Source: Schistosoma mansoni
Taxonomy: Eukaryota; Platyhelminthes; Trematoda; Strigeidida; Schistosomatidae
DNA: 64,000 nucleotides
Assembly (NCBI RefSeq): GCF_000237925.1
Contig: NW_017386012.1
Span: forward strand, 1-64,000
Direction of reading: 5' to 3'
Part shown: piece by piece, positions 32,909 to 42,800 of the stretch
Position numbering within the stretch: the first letter of the stretch is position 1
Layout of the letters: each line of letters starts with the position of its first letter
The notes under the pieces: generated by a model
Told to the model about the DNA's origin: nothing
The model's input: only the letters and a program-made list of their open reading frames with translations
Databases searched by the model: none
Made by a program: the position numbers and the translations under genes

Positions 32909-33234
32909 TGAGGATACCACGGATATTCTAGTTTTACAACTAGCAACAAGTAGTATCTTCTATAATCGTTCGTTCCCAGTCAAATAGAAACCAGAAGTCA
33001 GACGAGAAGAGGCAGGAAAGATATATTTGATTCGTTACCAATATATCGAGGACCTTTTCTATAAGCTGGCTAATGAAACGTAGGAGCTGTGTCCCACGCC
33101 GTGTTGAAACGTGATCTGGTACGGATGCATGACCGAAAGCCTTCAGGTAAACAAGTCCACTTAAACAACATGGTCAGCATCCAATGTCGAACACTTAATG
33201 AGCTATTGATTTTGGGGAATTATTTACAGCTACA
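32909..33234 (-). mobile_element. Ty3/gypsy element copy 1: 5' LTR
   Basis: 326 bp, TG...CA ends, matching the 3' LTR at 27900-28225. The target duplication AGTT follows at 33235-33238. The whole element spans 27900-33234 (5335 bp). Confidence 0.93.
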
Positions 33235-33533
33235 AGTTCAACATTGAGATTAAGAACACAGTCAAAATACGAGAAGGAGTAAGGAACTTGATTTTGAAAG
33301 TTGTACATTAGCATGAGCCAACTGTATCCAGGAGCGTGAAGGAATAGCTCTTTCCCTCTAAACATAAGTTTTAATTTATATGTAACTCAAGGTTGATTAT
33401 CATGTAAGAAGATAACGATGCTATAATTTTTTAGTTTTCCGAATTAAACGCGCTCATTTTGACACCTGCGCAACGACAATGCTTTTCAGTTTCAGTTTCA
33501 GTTTGGAAAGGACAGGTGGCTTGATGGCCTGTG

Positions 33534-35045
33534 TTAGTCCTGGCGATGATGGTCTCTCAGCTGATCCAACTTTCTTTTGAAGGAGTCGACGGATGGAGCC
33601 TCAACCACGTGCTGAGGTAATGAATTCCACTCGTTGATTATTCGATGGGAAAGTCGGTAGTCAGCTGACAAGTAATTCGTTCGGGGCTTGTGAACTTTTT
33701 TGGAGTGTCCTCGTAGATTTTCTGTTTTGGATGACAAGAAAAATGAGGGCATATCAGGTGCAAATTTGTCATTAAGCAATTTGAAAACTGTAATCAAGTC
33801 GCCTCTGATCCTTCTATATGACAGCGGGAATAGGTTTAGCTTGGTCAGTCTAGTACCATACGGGAGCTTCGCTATTCCGGGAATCAGCCTAGTTGCTGTT
33901 CTCTGAACCCTTTCCAAGAGTTCACTGTCTTTTTTTAGGCAGGGGCTAGCTGCTTGTATGCAGTACTCAAGTTTAGGGCGTACGAACACTGTATACAAAG
34001 TCAGAAACGTTTTAGCGTCAAGATGCCTAAAAGCCCTGCGTATGGACCATAAAGTCCTAAAACCTTTGGCGGCTATTGCACGGCAGTGTGCAGTAGTCTT
34101 TAAGTCTTGACTAACGATGACGCCTAAGTCATTGTGTGCCTGAACAATAGGTAACTCAGTGTTATTCATCGTGTATGTATCTGTACCCTGGTGGCCAATA
34201 TGCATCACAATACACTTGGAAGTGTTTATCGGCAATTGCCAGATTTGGGACCATTCAGATAATCTCTCCAGGTCATTTTGAAGTTCTAAGCTATCGCCCT
34301 TGGTTTGTATCGCTCTCCATATCTTGACATCATCAGCATAGAGTAAGACTGATGACGATAGTAGACGAGGGAGATCATTTACGTACAGGAGGAATAACAC
34401 TGGCCCCAAAACTGTACCCTGGGGGACTCCACTAAGCACAGTTTCCCAGCTAGACAAATTGGAGTTCACCCTTACTTTTTGTTGACGCCCAACTAGGAAG
34501 TCTTTTATCCACATCAATAGATTGCCTCCAATCCCGACATTCCTGAGCTTATATAACAGCCGGTTATGCGGAACTTTGTCGAAAGCTTTGCTGAAATCGA
34601 TGTAAGCTACGTCTATAGGTAATTTTTGGTCCTTAAGAGCGCACCAGCTTTCACGAGCGACTAATAAGTTTGTGAGACAAGAGTAACCTGTTCTAAAACC
34701 ATGCTGCTTTTCGGAGAGGAGCCGGTTTTCATCGAGATACTTTAACAGCTCCTTCCGAATAATCTTTTCTAAGATTTTAACAACCACACTGGTTAGGCTA
34801 ATGGGTCGGTAATTCTCAGGCTTATGTTTTGTACCTGTTTTGAAGACTGGACTTACTATGGCGTTCTTCCAGTCTTTTGGTAGACGACCCTGGGTTACGG
34901 ATAGATTAAAACATAAACTTAAAGGGTTCGCAACAAAGTTAGCTAATTCCTTCAGTAACCTAGGATGCAGTTCATCGGGTCCAGTGGATTTACCTATGTC
35001 AAGCTTAACTAGCAGACCAAAGACATCGAGTTCTTTAATGGTCAC
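33534..35045 (-). CDS. CR1-like reverse transcriptase
   Basis: 503 codons with all reverse transcriptase blocks in order: KSTGPDELHPRLLKEL; YRPISLTSVVVKILEKII; KQHGFRTGYSCLTNLL; AYIDFSKAFDKVPHNRLL; SGVPQGTVLGPVLFLLYV; catalytic LLYADDVKIW. A C-terminal domain (FVRPKLEYCIQAASPCLKKD, then RLIPGIAKLPYGTRL) has equivalents in the other decayed copies. The first codon given is GTG; the true start is probably the upstream endonuclease frame, which ends in TGA overlapping this GTG by four bases in the -1 frame. It appears enzymatically complete. Confidence 0.92.
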   Translation of the reverse strand: MTIKELDVFGLLVKLDIGKSTGPDELHPRLLKELANFVANPLSLCFNLSVTQGRLPKDWKNAIVSPVFKTGTKHKPENYRPISLTSVVVKILEKIIRKELLKYLDENRLLSEKQHGFRTGYSCLTNLLVARESWCALKDQKLPIDVAYIDFSKAFDKVPHNRLLYKLRNVGIGGNLLMWIKDFLVGRQQKVRVNSNLSSWETVLSGVPQGTVLGPVLFLLYVNDLPRLLSSSVLLYADDVKIWRAIQTKGDSLELQNDLERLSEWSQIWQLPINTSKCIVMHIGHQGTDTYTMNNTELPIVQAHNDLGVIVSQDLKTTAHCRAIAAKGFRTLWSIRRAFRHLDAKTFLTLYTVFVRPKLEYCIQAASPCLKKDSELLERVQRTATRLIPGIAKLPYGTRLTKLNLFPLSYRRIRGDLITVFKLLNDKFAPDMPSFFLSSKTENLRGHSKKVHKPRTNYLSADYRLSHRIINEWNSLPQHVVEAPSVDSFKRKLDQLRDHHRQD

Positions 35046-36460
35046 GCTGTCCAGTCTTGTGTGGAGGGATTTTCATGGACTGGTGAGAAGGGTGTTTCTA
35101 TGGTGTATACATCGCTAAAGTATTTAGAGAATACTTGAGCTTTTCCAAAGTCGTCCTCCACTAGTGATGAGGCAGTACTGTCTCCCCATAGTGAAGGAAC
35201 ATTTCTTCTTCTTTTTGTCCTTTGGTTTATATACGAATACAAGCGTTTAGGGCATTCTATGGATTCCCTAACGATTTTCTCTTCGTACAGCTTTCTGGCC
35301 TTACGGAGGGTTGAGGCACAGGTATTTCGAGCCTTTTGATACTGAGATTTTGCCTCGTCAGTCCCCAGTAACCTAAATCTATCCCACATTTTCCTTCTTT
35401 TACGGGGAAGGATGCGAACCTCCCTACTGAACCACGGTGGGGAGTTTCTCGTTCTCTTAGGTGTAGTCCAAGGGATGTGGGGGGCGGTAACTTCTAAGTA
35501 TAAATTCCGGAATATGTCCCAAGCCGTTTCGATTGATGACTCTGGGTCTATTTTCCAATCTACTGATGATGCTGATTTCATGATGTCTGGTATGTTTGCT
35601 TTCCAGACGTTAGGTCTGGATTGAGCTGAAGCGTACTCGTGATCGACAGTTATATGGAAGTCAAAGCTTAAAACTGCATGATCACTTTTGCCTAGGGGCG
35701 GTTTGTAATCCAGGTTTGCAACATCATCCTCATAATGAGTCAATATAAGATCTAGTAAGGATGATGCAGAACCCGGGTCGTACCTCGTTGCTTCCTTCAC
35801 GTGTTGCACTAGGGCACATGTGATTACCGCATCAACTAGTTCCTGTTCGAAGGAATTTGCTGACGATTCAGTCCGCAGATTTCCCCAGTCCACCATGGGT
35901 GCATTGAAGTCCCCTAGGATTAGACATCGATCACTTCGTGATAAAGTGTTGAGACTGCTTAGCAGGACCTCGTTTGCCTCACAGCTTGGACTGCGATAGA
36001 TCAAACTAAGTAGCAACTCTTGTCCCCTGCATTTCAGGCGGCAGCTAACTAATTCATACGTCCCACTCTCATGGGATACACTGTCGATAATGGTGAATGG
36101 GATAGCATTCCTAATGAATAGAGCTACTCCCCCTCCTTTACGCGTTTGTGTTCTGTCGGCCCTTACTAATGTAAAACCCTCGAAATCAAGTTCCCTACTA
36201 TCTATAGACGGCGTCAGCCATGTTTCTGTGACTGCGATTATGTCTGGCCTAGTTGAGTCAATCTGTACACCTAGTTCCGGTAGCTTATTTAGTAAGCTCC
36301 GGGCGTTGGTATAACAGATCCGAAGCCTATTTAGGTGGCCTCGTGCTTCACCCAGAGTGGCTTCGGCATCATCCTCTGTCGAAGCCTCACAACCCGAAAA
36401 TTTACAATTTTCAGGTCTTTTTCGCCAGCGTCTAATCTGAGCTGTAGGTAATCCAGCCAT
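35042..36460 (-). CDS. CR1-like apurinic endonuclease
   Basis: 472 codons. The endonuclease motifs of the exonuclease-endonuclease-phosphatase fold are visible: YTNARSLLNKL (Asn), VTETWLT (Glu), GGGVALFIRN, LSLIYRSPSC, LILGDFNAPMVDWG (Asp/Asn) and PLGKSDHAVLSF (Ser-Asp-His). A basic linker (PRKRRKMWDRF) leads towards the reverse transcriptase. The frame stops with WTA followed by TGA, one frame off from the reverse transcriptase. A two-base (CA) difference in a CACACA run just upstream would explain the break. Confidence 0.9.
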   Translation of the reverse strand: MAGLPTAQIRRWRKRPENCKFSGCEASTEDDAEATLGEARGHLNRLRICYTNARSLLNKLPELGVQIDSTRPDIIAVTETWLTPSIDSRELDFEGFTLVRADRTQTRKGGGVALFIRNAIPFTIIDSVSHESGTYELVSCRLKCRGQELLLSLIYRSPSCEANEVLLSSLNTLSRSDRCLILGDFNAPMVDWGNLRTESSANSFEQELVDAVITCALVQHVKEATRYDPGSASSLLDLILTHYEDDVANLDYKPPLGKSDHAVLSFDFHITVDHEYASAQSRPNVWKANIPDIMKSASSVDWKIDPESSIETAWDIFRNLYLEVTAPHIPWTTPKRTRNSPPWFSREVRILPRKRRKMWDRFRLLGTDEAKSQYQKARNTCASTLRKARKLYEEKIVRESIECPKRLYSYINQRTKRRRNVPSLWGDSTASSLVEDDFGKAQVFSKYFSDVYTIETPFSPVHENPSTQDWTA

Positions 36461-36475
36461 TACACGTGTACTGAC

Positions 36476-36989
36476 TTATAAATAAAGATTTTGGCTCAAA
36501 GTTTCGGGCCGCAGCTTGAGAGCAATTAGGCATCCTAACTAGTTGTTGATCAAACTGTTCCTGGGCCGATTTCAATCGGTCAAACTCAGTTCACTCAGAC
36601 TCGCACTAAAAAGGGTTTACTCGACCTAATTTTATCTTTTAAACATTGCTTTTGAGGGATTCTCGAATCAAGATCTCTTTTCCTACTTGCCTGTGTGTTT
36701 TGTTAATAAAACTCACGAAAAGAACAGTGGTATGAAGAGTAATTGTCGTATACAAAAATTTCGTCTTTTACACATATCAACCATATTTTTGGTAAAAATA
36801 TTATAAACTGGTAGTTTCTGGACATTTCCGAAAACCGATGACCTGAAACTAATACTTATTGGTATCGGCTTCTAGTCACTTTCGCGAATAATTTAATGAT
36901 CCTCCAGTCGGTTTCGCAGCTCGTGAATTAAACGGTTCACATGTGAAACAGTCTGCTCGTAGTCCTCTTAAGCACAAAATAAATCCCGG
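36476..36989. other. Spacer between two head-to-head CR1-like copies
   Basis: About 510 bp without a recognised gene. The first 200 bp may be 5' leader of the minus-strand element. Confidence 0.5.
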
Positions 36990-38347
36990 TGTTCAGTATT
37001 TGTCATAATAATGTCCGAGAATTACCATTGCCTTGGACTACATCTAAGGGGCTGAGAAACTCCCCACCGTGGTTCAGTAGGGAGGTTCGCATCCTTCCCC
37101 GTAAAAGAAGGAAAATGTGGGATAGATTTAGGTTACTGGGGACTGACGAGGCAAAATCTCAGTATCAAAAGGCTCGAAATACCTGTGCCTCGACCCTCCG
37201 TAAGGCCAGAAAGCTGTACGAAGAGAAAATCGTTAGGGAATCCATAGAATGCCCTAAACGCTTGTATTCGTATATAAACCAAAGGACAAAAAGAAGAAGA
37301 AATGTTCCTTCACTATGGGGAGACAGTACTGCCTCATCACTAGTGGAGGACGACTTTGGAAAAGCTCAAGTATTCTCTAAATACTTTAGCGATGTATACA
37401 CCATAGAAACACCCTTCTCACCAGTCCATGAAAATCCCTCCACACAAGACTGGACAGCGTGACCATTAAAGAACTCGATGTCTTTGGTCTGCTAGTTAAG
37501 CTTGACATAGGTAAATCCACTGGACCCGATGAACTGCATCCTAGGTTACTGAAGGAATTAGCTAACTTTGTTGCGAACCCTTTAAGTTTATGTTTTAATC
37601 TATCCGTAACCCAGGGTCGTCTACCAAAAGACTGGAAGAACGCCATAGTAAGTCCAGTCTTCAAAACAGGTACAAAACATAAGCCTGAGAATTACCGACC
37701 CATTAGCCTAACCAGTGTGGTTGTTAAAATCTTAGAAAAGATTATTCGGAAGGAGCTGTTAAAGTATCTCGATGAAAACCGGCTCCTCTCCGAAAAGCAG
37801 CATGGTTTTAGAACAGGTTACTCTTGTCTCACAAACTTATTAGTCGCTCGTGAAAGCTGGTGCGCTCTTAAGGACCAAAAATTACCTATAGACGTAGCTT
37901 ACATCGATTTCAGCAAAGCTTTCGACAAAGTTCCGCATAACCGGCTGTTATATAAGCTCAGGAATGTCGGGATTGGAGGCAATCTATTGATGTGGATAAA
38001 AGACTTCCTAGTTGGGCGTCAACAAAAAGTAAGGGTGAACTCCAAGTTGTCTAGCTGGGAAACTGTGCTTAGTGGAGTCCGCCAGGGTACAGTTTTGGGG
38101 CCAGTGTTATTCCTCCTGTACGTAAATGACCTCCCTCGTCTACTATCGTCATCGGTCTTACTCTATACTGACTACCGACTTTTCCATCGAATAATCAACG
38201 AGTGGAATTCATTACCTCAACACGTGGTTGAGGCTCCATCCGTCGACTCCTTCAAAAGAAAGTTGGATCAGCTGAGAGACCATCATTGCCAGGACTAACA
38301 TAGGCCATCAAGCCTCCTGTCCTTTCCAAACTGAAACTGAAGCTGAA
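36990..38347 (+). mobile_element. CR1-like copy, 5'-truncated and internally deleted
   Basis: Plus-strand copy, nearly identical to the reverse complement of the 33481 element. It starts in the basic linker of the endonuclease (37019 onward) and has the same TGA/GTG frame break at 37460. At about 38165 it jumps from just before the catalytic YADD block (LLYTDYR) to near the C-terminus (LFHRIINEWNSLPQ). Roughly 680 bp containing YADD and the thumb region are missing. The 3' end CTGAAACTGAAGCTGA is retained. Confidence 0.92.
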
Positions 38348-38511
38348 TATTGGTTTCTAGTTTATCGACCTCAGGTTTTCGCACTACCTTTTTTGTGTCT
38401 ACGTGTCAACTGGACTGGATAAGACATTGTTGGAGACCCAAATGTTTCTTTACAATCGATGGAGAAACACAACTTAGTGACTAATACACACATAAATGTC
38501 AACTCAAAAAG

Positions 38512-39581
38512 ACCATAGTATTGTTTTACTTGCAATATTCAAACACAAAAATATGTCCAGAAATAAAACATGTTAATCGTATGCTGATGTACAGAGTTAC
38601 GTGTATTTAGTTGAGTATTACTGAAACGGAAAAAAACGCAGATGACGATGATGCCTTGCAATAGTAGCGATTGTGAGATAATCAGTTCTGTACGTTAATT
38701 CATGTGGAAAGACGTCCTGACGGTGATTGATGAGTAACAATCAGTAGTACTCACCTGTGTAATGACAAGGTACACAAGTTTAGGTGTGGTGGGGTGGTCA
38801 AGAAACTAAAATGTAAATAATTGTATAATTATTGTGTGTGATTTATTTTAATACATAGACATTGTTACAAGGAGGCACCGAATACATATGCGCCACACCT
38901 CGTCATCCGATTTGTATGAAGGTTGGAATACTGACCGGGTTCCCAAACTGAAGCAGGTGGTTTCCTCTGGGAGCCACTCCCGAACTTTCGATCTGAGGGT
39001 TTGTCTCAAAGGCAGTGGAGCAACGTTAGGAAATGCAGTCCCATGGTAGCTGGTGACCAACATTAGGTTCATACGTCATTTGTTTCCTTCAGGATACTAG
39101 AGCCCATGTCCACCATTGCTTGGGAATCGGGGTTTCCCTACTCCCGTAGGTGGGTCTGTATACACCAACTTGGTTAAAACTCTGGACATTCGCTTTTCTT
39201 TCTCTCGATTTCATAAAGAGCACCCTCCCCGCCACAAGGCAGCGAGTAGGACTTCTCTGACAGTGACTGTATACGCGTTGCCATATGAGGCCTGGCTCTC
39301 CCCCCCTTGACCATACCAGGACACGGGCTCATTCTGTGTGAACTAGAAATAAGCTGTCAGTATTAGCGACCTGAATTATTCGGGAAACTTATCACTTTGT
39401 CGTACATTTTTCTTGATCAGTCGTGAAGTGAACGTAGCACCATTATCATTTGCTCTTTTTCCCTTTTAATCATACTCAACTAAATACACATAACTCTGTA
39501 CATCAACATACGATTAACATGTTATATTTCTGGACATACTTTTGTGTTTGAATAACATTTCTCGTAAAACAGTACTATGAT
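38512..39581. repeat. Inverted repeat of about 110 bp enclosing R3 copy c
   Basis: 38512-38622 and 39470-39581 are imperfect inverted copies (shared blocks ATATGTCCAGAAATA, CATGTTAATCGTATG and GATGTACAGAGTTA). Their spacer is almost entirely the R3 repeat and its downstream extension. This suggests that R3 here is part of, or inserted in, a foldback element of about 1.07 kb. Confidence 0.8.
38829..39440. repeat. Interspersed repeat R3, copy c (longest)
   Basis: Same block order as copies a and b, and continues about 100 bp further (GCTCATTCTGTGTGAACTAG to TGAAGTGAACGTAGCACC). A 40-bp scrap of the R3 start also occurs at 42285-42330. Confidence 0.75.
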
Positions 39582-40829
39582 CTTTTGTGCTTATTCGCCT
39601 ATTCACTCATTTTTGTACCAGCGTTACCTACGGATAGTTTGGAGGGAGCTATGTGGAAATGTTATCATAGACTTGTTTTGTAAATTATCCTCGTTATTAC
39701 TCATATTTTTCGTAATTCCACTTAATTTGTACATTGATTTTGACCGTATTAATGTTTTTTGAATCTGACTTTCATCTTTACGTTGCCGATTTATATCAAC
39801 TTTTACGACACACTGATTATAACTCGCAAATACACTGTTCCTCGTACATTCCTCATCCTTATCTTACCAGCTGCTACATTGACAAATCATTAATATGATT
39901 ACATTTTACTTTTATAGGTCACATTCCTGTCCTCAGTACCGGATTGTTTCTGATATAATTGCTTTGGACTATATATACCGCATTTGGTATTACTAATTAC
40001 TTGTTTCAATTGTGCGTCACATGATCAAGACCCGAACACGCTAGACCTGAAAATAAAAGTAACGTCAAGACTTCTTATAATTATACTTTTGTAGGTTATT
40101 AACTGTCTTTACACTCCGTTCAATAACTTCTTTACTATTTTCGTATCCATATATTTGGTCCTCCACAGAGCAAATGATCTCACAATATGTTAATTGGACT
40201 CACTTCTGCTGTATATAAGGTGTTGCTAGCCACAATCACAATGGCTTTGTAGAGAATACTGTTCCACGAAATCTCTGGTGATACTCAGGGGATTGGGCTA
40301 TTGAACACAGCTAGGAAGCTTCCGCGACTGTAAGCTGTAGAGAACATGGAGCAGCTGAAAAATTCCAAATAAGTCATGTGCCATAGTTAGCCCAGCTTTA
40401 AATATGAATAAAACTACCATAACAGACCATCAAAATGCAGTAGATTATAAGCACATTGATACAGAAAAGACTACGAAGAAAAGGAGTAAGCGTGCGCAAA
40501 GGGGACATTACAAGGAGCTCCAGAAATTGAGTCGCCAGATACAGCCTAAGAATGCTACATGAACGCAACGGTTTCGCCACAGCCTGATTTGCACAATGTA
40601 AGAGATTTGTCTGAAAATCAAAATAGAGTCAATAATTAGCTAAATGTAGCACCTAAAAAACCAAAAGCGGGGGCTCACACATTTTTTGGCCACGGGGAAG
40701 AGTCTAAGTTCAAGAAATGAAACCTCAGTCATATTTGAAAAGCTAATAAATTACCCTGAAAAGGGTTCAAAGGCTAGTTTGAAGCACGATCTAAACCATA
40801 TTAATCCACTAATAAACAAACTATGCTTC
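39582..40829. other. No recognised gene
   Basis: AT-rich to 40230; 40230-40829 is less AT-rich and may be the decayed 5' part of the CR1-like copy that follows. No family could be recognised. Confidence 0.4.
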
Positions 40830-41340
40830 CACTGAGGAGCAAAAATCTGCTGTTGGAAGGCACAGAAACTAAGTGAGTCCGGAAACTATCCGCGCTGACG
40901 TAAGCCTGGCTGATCTTATTAAAAGATGATCTGGAGAGACAGAATTAAATGGTCGTGAAAACGGCAAGAAAATCATGTCATCACGTCAAAATATGGTGCA
41001 AAAGGACCCCCGAACCACTCTGGGTGGTGTGGAAAAGCATTTCACAGAACTAGCGGTTTGCTATGCAAACACCTACAGCCTACCAAATAAATGGAGGGAC
41101 TGAAAAGCGTTGTGGACACAAAAACCCTGAATTGATTGCCGTCTCCGAAACATGGCTAACATCAGTAGTGTGTGATATTAAAATTCAGTTATTTGGTTCC
41201 GACAGATTAAACCGTAGGGAAGTTGGCGTCATCTTGTCCTTAAAGGAAAAGTTAGCCATACGAGCTTTCGAAACAGTGGCTGAGACTCAGGGACACTTAA
41301 AGTGGTGCATTTCTGGAAGCTTGTGAGCGTTTCTCAACAA
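40830..41340 (+). mobile_element. Decayed CR1-like endonuclease N-terminus
   Basis: The plus strand reads AVCYANTYSLPNKW near 41052-41093, corresponding to the CYTNARSL start of the endonuclease. After a frameshift it reads ELIAVSETWLTSVVCDIK near 41125-41180. VGVILSLKEKLAIRAF follows near 41221-41270, the degraded GGGVALF block. Stops and a frameshift make it a dead fragment. Confidence 0.7.
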
Positions 41341-42362
41341 TAAGGCAAGCCCCATGATTTAAATGAGAATCGATTTGAAGAGTCCTCTCTGTGGACTGTC
41401 AGCTTAAAATTGTTATTCTATTCCTTAAAACTTATAAATACTGACATTAACTGCGGCTGCTAGTAATAGTCTGTGGATAGAGACTTCATATGCTCTAGGC
41501 GATGCCAAAACCTTGTTTTATTCTTTCTGGTTGACTCTCCCAATTTGTGGGAAACGTCCTGCCTTTCCGAGTTCTGGTGCAGTAGGACGTGATTAACTTG
41601 ACTAAATTGTTACACTCGTTGATTTCTAAAGTTGAGCTACACTTGTTCTTGACAAATTTACTTTCATAATAGTTTTCCAACCGGAAACTTTACATTTACT
41701 TAGCTTGCTGTTTCTCTCAGATGTCTTCTAACGCTCCTACGTATGAATTTCTCTGTGTGAGCACTTTTCGGGCTGCTCTTTTTTTGAATATGTTTCAAGG
41801 TAAAATGACATGATACGAGAGTTTATTTCGAGATGAGGTCTAAAGAAACACTAAACTTAGTTCTGACTAATTCCAGACTACCCTGTTTCGAAAAGAAACT
41901 CCAAGACAAGACGCTTTACTAACTGCAAAGCATTTACCAGAAGGGACAGAGCAATGACTTCGTCCGTTTCCACCGTCTAATGCTGAAATCACATTAAACA
42001 GTACAAGTTTTGTGTGTCGCTCTTGTACACCGCTGGTACTTGCTGGAGCTAAAAGAGAGTAATTTTCTAGTGGCTCAATCGTTGATCGTATTCAAATCAT
42101 ACTGAAATCACTCGCACATACTGGCTTACTTGGTAGATCGTCCATCGACAATAGAAGTGGTCAAAAGGCTATTGATGTGGATTCACATTTTCAACCATTA
42201 TTGTCAATGATAGAAACATACAAGACGAGTGAAATTTTGTTGTACTCCCTTTTGTCGTAAATCTGCACCTTTAATGTAGTACGTTATTGTTTATTTTACT
42301 TGAACAAAAACATTGGCACAAGGAGGCATTTCATTAGGATTATTCATACTTCTCAATTTAAT
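41341..42362. other. No recognised gene
   Basis: Contains only the R3 start scrap at about 42285-42330. No open frame with family similarity was seen. Confidence 0.45.
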
Positions 42363-42747
42363 GAATTTTTATATATAGTTAAAACCATGAGTGACTGGCT
42401 CCATGAGGTATTTCCTAGAGTTCTAGTGAGCAGCAATAACCAGTGGAACTCAACCAGGTCTGTTGGGAGATATCAACTTACTGAAGACAATTGGTGAAAT
42501 GGTTGCTCAACTTCGTGGGTTAGTTGAAGTTAGACATTAACACCGTTGAATGCCGGCTCAGTGGTCTATCGGTCAAGTGCTCCGGCGCGAGACTGGTAGA
42601 TCCTGGGTTCGAATCTCGTGAGGCGGGATCGTGGATGCGCACTGCTGAGGAGTCCCACAACAGGACGAAACGGCCGTCCGGTGCTTCCAGGTTTCCCACG
42701 GTGGTCTAGCTTCAATTGACTAATGATTTCAACTATATATAAAAATT
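42363..42747 (+). mobile_element. Hammerhead SINE, family B (copy B9, full length, intact core)
   Basis: Imperfect terminal inverted repeats of about 35 nt (42363-42396 and 42714-42747) bound the unit. An about 150-bp 5' segment (shared with copy B6) precedes the tRNA-like head (42546-42625; A-box-like AGTGGTCTATCGGTCAAGTG, B box GGGTTCGAATCTC). The hammerhead at 42637-42687 has CTGAGGAG, stem II GTCC/GGAC, GAAA and GTC. Stem I GCACTG/CGGTGC pairs fully with one G-U. The core is intact, so self-cleavage is expected in a transcript. It ends about 50 bases before the RWDD1 start codon. Confidence 0.9.
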
Positions 42748-42800
42748 ACTTAAAATTTCCACAGGAAACCCCATTAATGAATTTTCGTTTATTTTCAAGG

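Larger units (their letters stand above)
33481..36475 (-). mobile_element. CR1-like non-LTR retrotransposon, nearly complete copy
   Basis: About 3 kb on the minus strand, containing an intact endonuclease frame and an intact reverse transcriptase frame. It ends in a short 3' repeat (CTGAAA repeated three times at 33484-33506), the kind of tail CR1-clade elements have. An ORF1 (gag-like) was not found upstream of 36475. 33235-33480, beyond the gypsy element, shows nothing else. Confidence 0.9.

Noticed and set aside
27900-33234. A virus or active endogenous virus
   Set aside because: No env-like frame is present, and gag/pol carry four stops; the structure is that of a defective Ty3/gypsy retrotransposon.
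42723-42800. N-terminal extension of RWDD1 starting at the ATG at 42723
   Set aside because: The extra residues are encoded by the tail of a hammerhead repeat and have no counterpart in the RWDD1 family; a splice-acceptor-like sequence lies just before the ATG at 42801.
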